The notes under the pieces were generated by a model. It was not told where the DNA came from and did no database searches. It saw only the letters and a program-made list of their open reading frames with translations. This document shows positions 16,991-25,818 of a DNA stretch of 64,000 nucleotides, one piece after another. The stretch lies in assembly GCF_018687695.1 (NCBI RefSeq), contig NZ_CP061303.1, forward strand, positions 1,921,408 to 1,985,407. Direction: 5' to 3'. Each line of letters begins with the position of its first letter. The stretch's first letter is position 1. The stretch is from Polynucleobacter sp. MG-6-Vaara-E2. Lineage in GTDB: Bacteria; Pseudomonadota; Gammaproteobacteria; Burkholderiales; Burkholderiaceae. The position numbers and the translations under genes were made by a program.

Positions 16991-17280
16991 TCAATCACCT
17001 TTGGTACTAAGAAGTAGCCGTCCTGCTGTGCAGGAGCTGATTTCATGTTTTCAGCGCGATGGTCGGTTTCTGTCACTTCATCCGCGCGAAGAGGTTGAGC
17101 CAATTCACGCAAAAACAGAATAGGGTGAGCGAGCGGCTCTAAACCAGTAGTGTCAACGGCCTGCATTTCCTCTACAAGAGAAAAAATAGCCTGCAATTGA
17201 GGTAAAACTGCCTCAGCTTCGGCCTGGTTTAATTCAAGCCTGGAAAGGTGCGCAATGCGCTGAACATCATCAAGTTTCAT
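16987..17280 (-). CDS. gatC: Aspartyl/glutamyl-tRNA(Asn/Gln) amidotransferase subunit C
   Basis: Small linker subunit that clamps GatA to GatB. The 97 residues begin MKLDDVQRIAHLSRLELNQA, the family start, and include LVEEMQAVDTTGLEPLAHP and the LRADEV segment. First gene of the leftward gatCAB operon; 61 bases separate its start from mreB on the other strand, so the divergent promoters lie in that AT-rich gap. Confidence 0.95.
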   Translation of the reverse strand: MKLDDVQRIAHLSRLELNQAEAEAVLPQLQAIFSLVEEMQAVDTTGLEPLAHPILFLRELAQPLRADEVTETDHRAENMKSAPAQQDGYFLVPKVIE

Positions 17281-17341
17281 GGGGCGCTAGAGTATCATTA
17301 CTATATATTTTTATTAACACTTTCTATTTTCCCACTACATC

Positions 17342-18385
17342 ATGTTTGGTTTTTTTCGCAGCTACTTTTCTAATGACCTAGCAATCGACCTAGGAACCGC
17401 CAACACCTTAATTTATATGCGTGAGCGGGGTATTGTCCTCGATGAGCCCTCGGTTGTGGCGATTCGCCAAGAGGGTGGCCCAAATGGCAAAAAGACCATT
17501 TTGGCGGTTGGCAAGGAGGCAAAAGCGATGTTGGGCCGCGTTCCGGGGAATATTGAGGCCATTCGCCCTATGAAAGATGGCGTTATTGCCGATTTCACCA
17601 TCACCGAACAAATGCTCAAGCAATTCATCAAGCTTGTCCATGAAAGTAAATTATTAAAGCCAAGCCCACGCATCATTATCTGTGTTCCTTGTGGATCCAC
17701 TCAAGTAGAGCGTCGTGCGATTCGTGAGTCTGCATTAGGCGCCGGCGCATCACAAGTATTTTTGATTGAAGAGCCGATGGCTGCTGCAATTGGTTCTGGC
17801 TTGCCTGTATCTGAAGCTGCTGGCTCGATGGTCGTAGATATCGGTGGTGGCACCACTGAAGTTGGCGTGATGTCATTAGGCGGCATGGTTTACAAAGGCT
17901 CAGTACGTGTTGGTGGCGACAAGTTTGATGAAGCGATTACCAATTACATTCGTCGTAACTACGGCATGTTGATTGGCGAACAAACTGCTGAGTTGATTAA
18001 GAAGACGATTGGCTCTGCATTTCCTGGCGCAGAAGTACGCGAGATGGAAGTGAAAGGTCGCAATCTTTCCGAAGGCATTCCGCGCAGCTTCACCGTAACT
18101 AGCAATGAAATTCTGGAAGCGTTAACCGATCCTTTGAATCAAATCGTGACTGCTGTTAAGGCGGCACTCGAGCAGATTCCACCGGAGTTGGCATCTGATA
18201 TCGCTGAGCGCGGCATGATGCTTACAGGCGGCGGTGCCTTATTAAGTGACCTCGATCGTCTCCTGCTCGAGGAGACTGGTTTGCCAATTCATGTAGCCGA
18301 AGATCCTCTAACTTGCGTAGCTCGTGGTTGCGGCATAGCCCTTGAGCGCATGGATAAGTTAGGCGGAGTGTTCTCGCAAGAGTAA
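17342..18385 (+). CDS. mreB: Rod shape-determining protein MreB
   Basis: Actin-like ATPase that forms membrane-bound filaments steering lateral wall synthesis. The 347-residue product starts MFGFFRSYFSNDLAIDLGTA with the phosphate-1 DLGTANTLIY, phosphate-2 VVDIGGGTTEVGVMSLGG (near 164-181) and adenosine motif LTGGGALLSDLD (near 297). First gene of mreB-mreC-mreD-mrdA-rodA, divergent from gatCAB. No strong Shine-Dalgarno is seen before the ATG. Confidence 0.98.
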   Translation: MFGFFRSYFSNDLAIDLGTANTLIYMRERGIVLDEPSVVAIRQEGGPNGKKTILAVGKEAKAMLGRVPGNIEAIRPMKDGVIADFTITEQMLKQFIKLVHESKLLKPSPRIIICVPCGSTQVERRAIRESALGAGASQVFLIEEPMAAAIGSGLPVSEAAGSMVVDIGGGTTEVGVMSLGGMVYKGSVRVGGDKFDEAITNYIRRNYGMLIGEQTAELIKKTIGSAFPGAEVREMEVKGRNLSEGIPRSFTVTSNEILEALTDPLNQIVTAVKAALEQIPPELASDIAERGMMLTGGGALLSDLDRLLLEETGLPIHVAEDPLTCVARGCGIALERMDKLGGVFSQE

Positions 18386-18409
18386 GCGACCTACACGTCG
18401 ATCAGGGAA

Positions 18410-19345
18410 TTGCAACATAGCGCTCCACCACTTTTCAGACAGGGCATTCCGGCCTTACTTAAACTGATTGTCTGTCTGTCTGTCAGCATCGCCTTGATGC
18501 TGATCGATTTTCGTTTTAAAGCGCTCGATCCTATTCGCAATTATGTGAATTGGATTTTGCGCCCCCTCGAGTACGTGATGATGGCGCCACGAAATATATT
18601 CGAGACAACGTCCGAATATTTCACAACGAGATCAACGCTTGACCAAGAAAATCAGGTAATGAAAGTGCGTTTGGCAGAACTCTCCTTACTAGCGAACCAA
18701 TCTGAGTTCTTAACGGTTGAAAATCAAAACTTGCGAGAGTTAATGGAGTTGCAAAAACAAGTCCCATTCAAAACCTTGCCCGTAGAAATCCTCTTTAATC
18801 CTCCCAATCCAATCTCACAACGCATTGTCATTAATCGCGGAATGAATGACGGCCTAAAACTAGGCAATCCAATTGCTAATGACGCTGGCATTCTGGGCCA
18901 GGTAGTACGTCTTTACGATCGCTCAGCCGAAGTATCCCTGCTAGAGGATCGAGATTTTGCAGTTCCAGTCCAAGTGGCTCGAAATGGTCTCAGAGCAGCT
19001 GTTTTTGGGGCGGGTCGTGGCAACCCGTTAGAGCTACGTTATTTGCCGGTGGCGAGCGATCTGGAAGTTGGAGACATTTTGTTGACTTCTGGGATCGATG
19101 GCGTTTACCCACCAGGTTTTGCAGTGGCTGTTATCAGCAAAATTGAGCGTAATGCTGACAAAAATTCCTCTAACGTATTTTGTGTCCCTGTGGCCGCAGT
19201 GAATCGCTACCGTCAGGCATTAGCTTTTTTATATGACCCACAGTTTGATGCCAAAGCCCCATCATCCAATATTAAGCCTGTAAACGGCACGCCCCTCACA
19301 AATATTCCGGGTCGTCGCCAAACTCGGGCGCGAGGAATGCAATGA
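18410..19345 (+). CDS. mreC: Rod shape-determining protein MreC
   Basis: Periplasmic scaffold of the elongasome, anchored by one membrane helix. The 311 residues have a helix at about 17-33 (LLKLIVCLSVSIALMLIDF), a coiled coil near 75-110, then the beta-rich MreC core with RIVINRGMNDGLKLGNPI and GDILLTSGIDGVYPPGFAV. The start is a TTG at 18410 with CAGGGA just upstream. Its last four bases overlap mreD. Confidence 0.94.
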   Translation: MQHSAPPLFRQGIPALLKLIVCLSVSIALMLIDFRFKALDPIRNYVNWILRPLEYVMMAPRNIFETTSEYFTTRSTLDQENQVMKVRLAELSLLANQSEFLTVENQNLRELMELQKQVPFKTLPVEILFNPPNPISQRIVINRGMNDGLKLGNPIANDAGILGQVVRLYDRSAEVSLLEDRDFAVPVQVARNGLRAAVFGAGRGNPLELRYLPVASDLEVGDILLTSGIDGVYPPGFAVAVISKIERNADKNSSNVFCVPVAAVNRYRQALAFLYDPQFDAKAPSSNIKPVNGTPLTNIPGRRQTRARGMQ

Positions 19346-19866
19346 TCGATTTTCAAAGCGGCTACATTCTTCGCCCAGTCAACCCAGTATTTATCTATTT
19401 CAGTTTATTTTGCGCACTCTTATTAAATTTGCTGCCATTTGGTAACTACGGATGGGTACCTAACTGGCTCATTCTGTGCATTGTATTTTGGAATATTCAT
19501 CAGCATCGCTATGTCAACGTGATCACAGCATTCTTTCTGGGCCTCATGATGGATGTACACAATTCTGATTTATTGGGATTGCATGCATTTAGTTATTCGC
19601 TTGTTGCCTATATTGCGATTTCATGGCATCGCCGCATTGTTGCGTTATCTGTGCTTTCGCAAGCCTTGCACCTGATTCCAATCTTCCTGCTGGTCTCTCT
19701 ATTTCCGGTACTGGCGCATTGGGCCCTAAGCGGAGAGCTTTATTGGTGGGCCTTGACGGGTGGCATTCAGGCCCTCATTGAGTCACTACTTTGGCCACTT
19801 GCAACACGTATTTTGCTAGCACCTCAACGTCGACCCATGGACGTTGATCACAACCGTCCACTTTAA
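19342..19866 (+). CDS. mreD: Rod shape-determining protein MreD
   Basis: Small integral membrane partner of MreC. The 174 residues are mostly hydrophobic, with about five to six predicted helices; the segment NWLILCIVFWNIHQHRYVNV followed by FLGLMMDVHNSDLLGLHAFS matches the MreD family, where the conserved LGLMMDxxxxxxLGxHA lies in the second half. It overlaps mreC by four bases and is followed by mrdA after eight. Confidence 0.92.
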   Translation: MIDFQSGYILRPVNPVFIYFSLFCALLLNLLPFGNYGWVPNWLILCIVFWNIHQHRYVNVITAFFLGLMMDVHNSDLLGLHAFSYSLVAYIAISWHRRIVALSVLSQALHLIPIFLLVSLFPVLAHWALSGELYWWALTGGIQALIESLLWPLATRILLAPQRRPMDVDHNRPL

Positions 19867-19874
19867 GAAGCTGC

Positions 19875-21782
19875 ATGGTTTCTTTTAAAAAACCTGATCT
19901 CGATTCTTTTCAAGAACGCATTCATATTGCGACATTATTCGTTACGTTTTGTTTTTTAATTTTGCTAACCCGCCTGGTATGGCTTCAGCTAATTAGTCAT
20001 GGCAAGTATGCCTTGCTTGCAGAAAGCAATCGTATTGCATTAGTTCCAGCTCCTGCTAACCGAGGATTAATCATCGATCGTAATGGCATCGTGATTGGCA
20101 GAAATTATTCTGCCCTCACCTTAGACGTAAATGCGGAAGAGGTAAAAGGTAACGTAGATCAGCTTATCAATGAGCTTTCCGAGATCATTGATATTTCCCC
20201 CAGAGATCGCCGCAATTTCAAGCGCTCCTTAGAGGATTCCCGCAATATGGGTACCTTCCCCTTACGCTCGATGCTTAACGAGGCTGAAACTGCCCGTTTT
20301 ATGGCCAATCGCTATCGTTTTCCGGGGGTAGAAATCCGAGCCAGGAGCTTTCGTGAGTACCCTTATAACGAGCTAGCCTCCCATTTAATTGGCTATATCG
20401 GTCGAGTGTCTCAGCATGACAAAGAGCGAATGCAATCTGAGATTGAGAACTCAAAAGCAGACGATCCAGATGCTCTGCAAGCCTCATTTTTGCCAGGCAT
20501 ACAGTACGTTGGCAAGATTGGCTTAGAGCAAAGCTACGAAACCGTTTTACGAGGGGTTCCTGGTTATGATCAAGTTGAAATCACTGCTGGCGGCAAACCT
20601 GTGCGTACGCTCTCAAGCTCTCCATCAGTGCCAGGTAAAAATGTTGTACTTTCAGTTGATATTAAGCTGCAATATTTAGTTGAACAGCTATATGGAAATT
20701 TTCGTGGCGCGTTTGTAGCGATTGAACCCGAAACTGGGGATGTATTGGCATTTGTATCTAAGCCAAACTTCAATCCCAATGATTTTGTTGAAGGTATTGA
20801 TGCATTAACCTGGAAAGAACTAAACGACTCTCCACAAAAACCACTATACAACCGCCCACTCAAAGGTATCTATCCTCCAGGCTCCACATACAAGCCGTTC
20901 ATGGCACTGGCTGCATTAGAAAATAAAAAACGCACCCCCTCCCAAACAATTTCTGATCCCGGTTATTTTGATTTTGGCAATCACACCTTCCGAGACGATA
21001 AAAAAGGTGGGCATGGCATTGTCGACATGCAAAAGTCGATTGTTGAATCTTGCGACACCTACTACTACACACTCGCACGTGACATGGGTGTAAATATGAT
21101 GCATGACTTCATGAAACCATTTGGTTTTGGGCAAATTACTGGCATCGATTTACAAGGCGAAGCGAGAGGTGTTCTGCCGTCGACCGAGTGGAAAAAGAAT
21201 ACTTTCAAGAAGCCAGAGCAACAAAAGTGGTACGAAGGTGAAACTATCTCTTTAGGCATTGGTCAAGGCTATAACTCTTTCACTATTTTGCAGTTGGCGC
21301 ATGCAATGGCAAACCTTGCAAACAATGGCGTAGTGATGAAGCCTCATCTAGTCAAAGCAATTGAAGATCCATTTACACGCAATCGTGTGCTAACAACTCC
21401 TAAGGAAAGCTATCGCATTGATCTCAGCGCAGAAAATATTGAGGTTATCAAAAAAGCGATGGTTGAAGTAAACGTCTCGGGCACGTCTGCTACAGCATTT
21501 AAAGGCGCTGGCTACGTAGCAGGCGGCAAGACAGGAACAGCTCAAGTCTTTAGTTTGAATTCGAAGGACTACAAACATGGAGCGACTGCAGAATTTTTAC
21601 GTGATCATGCTTTATATATTGCTTTTGCTCCCGCTGATAAGCCAACTATTGTGATTGCAATGGTTGTAGAAAACGCAGGATTTGGTGCGCAATATGCTGC
21701 GCCAATTGCTCGTAAAGCATTGGATTACTACATCGAAGGCAAATGGCCTAAGGAGATTCCCGAATGGGAAAGAGCCCCGTAA
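19875..21782 (+). CDS. mrdA: Penicillin-binding protein 2 (peptidoglycan D,D-transpeptidase)
   Basis: Cross-links peptidoglycan during elongation. The 635-residue product has one N-terminal membrane helix (about 17-38), a PBP dimer domain, and a transpeptidase domain with the active serine in YPPGSTYKPF (near 336-345), the SxN-type motif in ESCDTYYYT (near 393) and the KTG motif in GGKTGTAQVF (near 551). Complete and in frame. Its last 19 bases overlap rodA, matching the physical partnership of PBP2 and RodA. Confidence 0.97.
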   Translation: MVSFKKPDLDSFQERIHIATLFVTFCFLILLTRLVWLQLISHGKYALLAESNRIALVPAPANRGLIIDRNGIVIGRNYSALTLDVNAEEVKGNVDQLINELSEIIDISPRDRRNFKRSLEDSRNMGTFPLRSMLNEAETARFMANRYRFPGVEIRARSFREYPYNELASHLIGYIGRVSQHDKERMQSEIENSKADDPDALQASFLPGIQYVGKIGLEQSYETVLRGVPGYDQVEITAGGKPVRTLSSSPSVPGKNVVLSVDIKLQYLVEQLYGNFRGAFVAIEPETGDVLAFVSKPNFNPNDFVEGIDALTWKELNDSPQKPLYNRPLKGIYPPGSTYKPFMALAALENKKRTPSQTISDPGYFDFGNHTFRDDKKGGHGIVDMQKSIVESCDTYYYTLARDMGVNMMHDFMKPFGFGQITGIDLQGEARGVLPSTEWKKNTFKKPEQQKWYEGETISLGIGQGYNSFTILQLAHAMANLANNGVVMKPHLVKAIEDPFTRNRVLTTPKESYRIDLSAENIEVIKKAMVEVNVSGTSATAFKGAGYVAGGKTGTAQVFSLNSKDYKHGATAEFLRDHALYIAFAPADKPTIVIAMVVENAGFGAQYAAPIARKALDYYIEGKWPKEIPEWERAP

Positions 21783-22915
21783 AAAAAATTCAAGTGCTTT
21801 TCTTTAGCTTTTTCTCTGGTCTAGATCGCCAGCTAGGGCTTATTTTGCTTGGCTTAGCAGCAGTTGGCTTATTTACATTTTTATCTGCAAGCCAAAATAC
21901 ACCCGTACAAACGACAGATGAGTTGCGAAACCTTGCCCTTTCTTTTGGAGTGATGTGGTTGGTGTCCCGCATACCGCCTAAGTGGTTAGAGATGGGTGCT
22001 GTTTGGATCTATGGAATCGGCGTTACGCTATTAGTTGCAGTAGCAATTTTTGGATTGATCAAGAAAGGCGCACGTCGCTGGCTCAATATTGGTGTTGTGA
22101 TTCAGCCATCTGAAATTATGAAGATTGCGATGCCACTCATGCTTGCCTGGTACTTCCAAAAGCGAGAGGGCATTCAAAAAACCTGGGACTATGCAGTGGC
22201 TGGAGTAATTTTGGCGATTCCAGTTTTTTTAATCGCGCGCCAACCGGACCTTGGAACAGCGCTACTAGTTTTTGCTGCTGGGCTCTACGTGATTATCTTG
22301 GCAGGCTTACCTTGGAAATGGATCCTGCCATTTGTTGGTGTTGGCATTGTCGGCATTTTACTCATCATTATTTTTGGTAACACCATCTGTGCGCACGATG
22401 TTACATGGCCTTTTGTCCATAACTACCAAAAACATCGCATTTGCACTTTGCTAGATCCAAGCAGCGATCCTCTGGGCAAAGGCTTTCATACGATTCAATC
22501 TATGATTGCCATCGGTTCTGGCGGATTTTTTGGTAAAGGTTGGTTTCAAGGAACACAAGCGCATTTGGAATTTATTCCCGAAAAGCATACCGACTTTGTG
22601 TTTGCAGTTTTCTCGGAAGAGTTTGGCTTGCTTGGAAACCTAATATTGCTTGCACTATTTTTTGCGCTCATCAAGCGCGGTCTAACAATTTCTGCCAGCG
22701 CACCCAATTTATTTACTCGCTTACTAGGAGCTTCGGTCACCCTCATATTCTTTACTTATGCATTTGTAAACATCGGCATGGTGAGCGGATTGTTGCCGGT
22801 GGTTGGGGTTCCTTTGCCATTTATTAGCTATGGCGGAACTGCCCTAGTAACGCTAGGTTTTGGTGCGGGAATCTTGATGAGCATTCACAGACATAGGCGC
22901 TTAGTTCAAAGCTAA
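21764..22915 (+). CDS. rodA: Rod shape-determining protein RodA (SEDS glycosyltransferase)
   Basis: Polytopic SEDS enzyme that polymerises lipid II, acting with PBP2. The 383 residues contain about ten hydrophobic helices and SEDS signatures: KKGARRWLNIG with VIQPSEIMKIAMPL (near 96-118), ARQPDLGTALLV (near 159), FIPEKHTDFVFAVFSEEFG (near 269) and the C-terminal GLLPVVGVPLPFISYGGTAL. The ATG at 21764 lies inside mrdA. The operon ends at the strong hairpin at 22955. Confidence 0.97.
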   Translation: MGKSPVKKIQVLFFSFFSGLDRQLGLILLGLAAVGLFTFLSASQNTPVQTTDELRNLALSFGVMWLVSRIPPKWLEMGAVWIYGIGVTLLVAVAIFGLIKKGARRWLNIGVVIQPSEIMKIAMPLMLAWYFQKREGIQKTWDYAVAGVILAIPVFLIARQPDLGTALLVFAAGLYVIILAGLPWKWILPFVGVGIVGILLIIIFGNTICAHDVTWPFVHNYQKHRICTLLDPSSDPLGKGFHTIQSMIAIGSGGFFGKGWFQGTQAHLEFIPEKHTDFVFAVFSEEFGLLGNLILLALFFALIKRGLTISASAPNLFTRLLGASVTLIFFTYAFVNIGMVSGLLPVVGVPLPFISYGGTALVTLGFGAGILMSIHRHRRLVQS

Positions 22916-22954
22916 AGGTTACGCCCCCAAATCTGAATATATTCTCAGGAAATA

Positions 22955-22980
22955 AAAAAGCCCGGCATGCCGGGCTTTTT
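22955..22980. terminator. Bidirectional rho-independent terminator between rodA and HU
   Basis: A perfect palindrome with GC core AGCCCGGCATGCCGGGCT flanked by AAAAA on the left and TTTTT on the right. This gives a U-tract in both directions, so it can end both the rightward rodA operon and the leftward HU gene. Confidence 0.92.
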
Positions 22981-22997
22981 TATCAACAAAGGCAGAA

Positions 22998-23282
22998 TTA
23001 CTTCTTACGCTTGTTAACTGAATCTTTAAATGCTTTACCAGCAGAAAACTTAACAGTTTTTGCAGCAGCGATTTTGAGTGGCTCGCCAGTTTTTGGGTTG
23101 CGGCCCATACGTGCGGCACGCTTACCAGATGCGAAAGTACCGAAGCCGATCAGTTGCACTGAATCGCCTTTAGTAACAGCTTTGATAATGTTCTCAATTG
23201 CAGAATTCAATGCGAATTCAGCTTTGGCTTTAGAAATCTCCGCGTCGTCAGCAATCGCTGCGATTAGTTCGGCTTTGTTCAA
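22998..23282 (-). CDS. hup: DNA-binding protein HU
   Basis: Nucleoid-associated protein that bends DNA as a dimer. From a TTG at 23282 the product has 94 residues, starting (M)NKAELIAAIADDAEISKAK and containing the DNA-binding arm GFGTFASGKRAARMGRNP and the family end VKFSAGKAFKDSVN. The TTG is preferred because AAGGAG lies six bases upstream and the protein then begins like every HU; the longer open frame from 23318 would add 12 foreign residues. Ends at the shared terminator. Confidence 0.95.
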   Translation of the reverse strand: MNKAELIAAIADDAEISKAKAEFALNSAIENIIKAVTKGDSVQLIGFGTFASGKRAARMGRNPKTGEPLKIAAAKTVKFSAGKAFKDSVNKRKK

Positions 23283-23394
23283 GTGAAGCTCCTTAATGAT
23301 ATTGATGTCGGCGCACATTGCGCTTACATGATTTTAACCACAAAAAATTACAAAAATAAAGCTTAGGCACAACAATTTTTAAAACCACTACAAA

Positions 23395-23760
23395 TCATTC
23401 ATCCAGCACTTCTATGCCAGAAACGAAATACTCAGTATCCCCAAAACAGGTTGTTGGCAATCCAATATGTTGATCATATTTTAGGGCAACTTTTTTTCCT
23501 AGATTAGCATTTATTTTTTGCGCCACAGCATCATCGCGCACTGTAAAGAGGAATTTCTCTGACAACGTTCCAGGCATTGAAACCATAGCCAACTCACCTT
23601 CCCAGGTTTTGCAAATATAGCCACGTTTAGAGAATTTCTGCACGTATCCAGCTCGTTCTCCACTGCCATAACTCCAAGTCAGCATGAACCATGTGTAAAC
23701 TGAGATACCCACTAAGCCAATTAAAACAAGGCTTAAGAGCCATTTTATAAATCTCTTCAT
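23395..23760 (-). CDS. Membrane-anchored hypothetical protein
   Basis: I do not recognise a named family. The 121 residues have an N-terminal membrane helix (about 7-28, WLLSLVLIGLVGISVYTWFM) with a positive cytoplasmic start, then a soluble, probably periplasmic, domain with two cysteines (ICKTWEG and TTCFGDTEY) that could form a disulfide. It is divergent from the lpxO-like gene, and an FNR-like palindrome sits about 50 bases before its start. Confidence 0.72.
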   Translation of the reverse strand: MKRFIKWLLSLVLIGLVGISVYTWFMLTWSYGSGERAGYVQKFSKRGYICKTWEGELAMVSMPGTLSEKFLFTVRDDAVAQKINANLGKKVALKYDQHIGLPTTCFGDTEYFVSGIEVLDE

Positions 23761-23809
23761 ACGTTTCTCTCCAATCTATATCCACATTAACCCTAAGCGG
23801 GAAATTATC

Positions 23810-23823
23810 TTGATTTACGTCAA
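23810..23823. promoter_or_regulatory. FNR/CRP-type palindrome in a divergent promoter region
   Basis: TTGAT TTAC GTCAA at 23810-23823 matches the FNR consensus TTGAT-N4-ATCAA at nine of ten positions. It lies in the 151-base gap between two divergent genes, 50 bases from one start and 88 from the other. One such match can occur by chance, and no FNR gene is in this window. Confidence 0.35.
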
Positions 23824-23911
23824 GTATATGAGCATATAAAGAGAAGAAATAGTCGAAAGAGTGCTCACTTCCAAATTAAAATCTATTGACCACTTTAAAT
23901 CGGCAAATTGA

Positions 23912-24814
23912 ATGCAAGCTCGTCACATCATCTTTTTTATATTTGTAATATCGGCAATTTACGTCTATTTCAGAGGCAGAGTACGCTTTGGGGTGGTGAG
24001 ATCCCTAACTGACTATCAAGTCTTGTTAGCGCCAATTAATGCATTGCTCTATTTATTTTCAAAGGTAAAAGCGAGCGCGTTTATCCCAGTAAGCCAGTTT
24101 CCTGAAATGCAGCCCCTAAAAGACAACTGGGAAGTAATTCGTCAAGAAGCGCTTTCTTTGAATGCAGATGGCGCAATTGCAGCGGCAACTGGCTATAACG
24201 ATATCGGCTTTAACTCTTTCTTTCGAACAGGTTGGAAGCGTTTTCATCTCTATTGGTATGGCAAAGATCTAGCCTCGGCCCAAGCAAGCTGCCCAAAAAC
24301 CGTTGCCATACTCAAATCCATTCCATCGGTAAAAGCGGCTATGTTCGCATCTCTGCCCCCTGGAGCAACGCTTGTGCGACACCGTGACCCTTATGCTGGC
24401 TCGTTGCGTTATCACATTGGCCTAGTCACCCCAAACGACCCAAAATGCTTTATTGAAGTAGATGGTGAGCGCTATTTCTGGAAGGATGGCGAAGCGGTCA
24501 TGTTTGATGAAACCTATATCCATTTTGCCGCTAACGAAACTGATCATCAACGGATCGTCTTATTTTGCGATGTTGAGCGGCCAGTTCATACCAAAGTAGT
24601 GCAACTACTTAATCGCTGGTTTGGACGCTATGTGATGAGCGCCGCCGCCTCTCAAAATGTTGTTGGGGAAAAAGTAGGTTTTGTAAACGTCTTATTTACC
24701 TACTTTTATCACTTGCGCGCTCAAGCTAAGAAGCTCAAGGCTAAACATCGCTCCGTATATTACATTGGCAAGTGGGTACTTATTTTGGGAATTTTGTGGG
24801 CAATCTTTTGGTAA
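23912..24814 (+). CDS. Aspartyl/asparaginyl beta-hydroxylase family protein, LpxO-like
   Basis: Fe(II)/2-oxoglutarate oxygenase; the membrane-bound LpxO branch hydroxylates a secondary acyl chain of lipid A. The 300 residues have an N-terminal helix (about 5-20), the conserved NDIGFNSFFRTGWKRFHLYW block near 97-116, the iron/2OG region HRDPYAGSLRYHIGL near 157-171, the metal His in MFDETYIHFAANET (near 202-215), and a C-terminal helix (WVLILGILWAIFW). The length and two terminal helices fit LpxO. An LpxL-type acyltransferase two genes on supports lipid A work. Substrate is inferred. Confidence 0.8.
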   Translation: MQARHIIFFIFVISAIYVYFRGRVRFGVVRSLTDYQVLLAPINALLYLFSKVKASAFIPVSQFPEMQPLKDNWEVIRQEALSLNADGAIAAATGYNDIGFNSFFRTGWKRFHLYWYGKDLASAQASCPKTVAILKSIPSVKAAMFASLPPGATLVRHRDPYAGSLRYHIGLVTPNDPKCFIEVDGERYFWKDGEAVMFDETYIHFAANETDHQRIVLFCDVERPVHTKVVQLLNRWFGRYVMSAAASQNVVGEKVGFVNVLFTYFYHLRAQAKKLKAKHRSVYYIGKWVLILGILWAIFW

Positions 24815-24826
24815 GCAATTACTGTT

Positions 24827-25123
24827 TTACGGATTGAGAGTCTGAATAATTTGCTCTGGACTAATTGATCCCCAGATTTCAAGTCGTTTTTTTCGGCTGT
24901 TTTGTCCTGAAATAAATTGAATTTGCTTTTGTGGGATTTTTAACTGTTTAGATAGCCAGCCCAACAAAAATTCATTAGCTTTATTTTCTATCGCTGGAGC
25001 TTGCAAGGAAATTTTTAAGCAATCGTCATGCAGTCCCACCACTTTCGTCTGTTTAGCGCCGGGCTGACAATGGAGATTAAGGACAATTCCAGTGGGGGTT
25101 TGTTTTAACCAAATAGGTGTCAT
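24827..25123 (-). CDS. DUF167 (YggU-type) protein
   Basis: A small conserved protein of unknown function. The 98 residues contain the family core NLHCQPGAKQTKVVGLHDDC, LKISLQAPAIENKANEFLLG and a basic SGQNSRKKRLEIWG end. It lies on the opposite strand between the LpxO-like and carbonic anhydrase genes and converges with the former after 12 bases. Role cannot be assigned from the sequence. Confidence 0.85.
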   Translation of the reverse strand: MTPIWLKQTPTGIVLNLHCQPGAKQTKVVGLHDDCLKISLQAPAIENKANEFLLGWLSKQLKIPQKQIQFISGQNSRKKRLEIWGSISPEQIIQTLNP

Positions 25124-25145
25124 TAAAGTACTTTAAACTTAAAGC

Positions 25146-25811
25146 ATGTCATATAAAAATTCCCAAGCCCTAGAACAGTTATTTGAGAATAACCGCGCCT
25201 GGGCTGACAGCATGATGGCAAAAGATGCTGACTTCTTTAGACGGCTGGTCTCCCAGCAGGCGCCCGAATATCTCTGGATAGGTTGCTCTGATAGCCGCGT
25301 TCCAGCGAATGATATTGTGAATTTACTTCCAGGCGAATTATTTGTTCATCGCAATGTCGCCAACGTTGTCGTTCATACTGACCTGAATTGCTTATCCGTG
25401 ATTCAGTTTGCAATTGATCTTCTGAAAGTAAAACACATATTGGTGGTTGGTCACTATGGCTGTTCTGGCGTACATGCAGCGCTAGCAGACAAGCGAGTCG
25501 GTCTAGCCGATAACTGGTTGCGTCACGTGAAGGATGTACATCAAAAACATGAGCGTTATCTAGGCGATATGATTCCAACCCCAAAACGTCAAGATCGACT
25601 ATGTGAGCTCAATGTCATTGAGCAAGTGGTAAATGTTTGTGAAACGACCATTGTTCAAGATGCGTGGGCTCGCGGACAAGAGCTCACCGTTCATGGTTGG
25701 GCTTACCGCCTTGAAACCGGCCTAGTGAATGATCTAGGAATGTCTAGTAGCTCTACAGAAGAAATGCTCGAACGTTACGCTAAATCGATCAATCGATACG
25801 AAATAGAGTAG
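25146..25811 (+). CDS. can: Beta-class carbonic anhydrase
   Basis: Cytosolic zinc enzyme interconverting CO2 and bicarbonate. The 221 residues show the zinc and active-site set: Cys and Asp-Arg in IGCSDSRVPAN (near 46-56), His and Cys in VGHYGCSGV (near 102-110). Length matches E. coli Can (220). It is followed by the third LpxL-like gene after seven bases. It could supply bicarbonate for carboxylases; an SbtA-like carrier lies further along the window. Confidence 0.95.
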   Translation: MSYKNSQALEQLFENNRAWADSMMAKDADFFRRLVSQQAPEYLWIGCSDSRVPANDIVNLLPGELFVHRNVANVVVHTDLNCLSVIQFAIDLLKVKHILVVGHYGCSGVHAALADKRVGLADNWLRHVKDVHQKHERYLGDMIPTPKRQDRLCELNVIEQVVNVCETTIVQDAWARGQELTVHGWAYRLETGLVNDLGMSSSSTEEMLERYAKSINRYEIE

Positions 25812-25818
25812 CTTTCGC

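Noticed and set aside
23283..23318. Longer HU starting at the ATG 23318
   Set aside because: It would add 12 residues unknown in HU; the TTG at 23282 has AAGGAG at good spacing and gives the standard N terminus.
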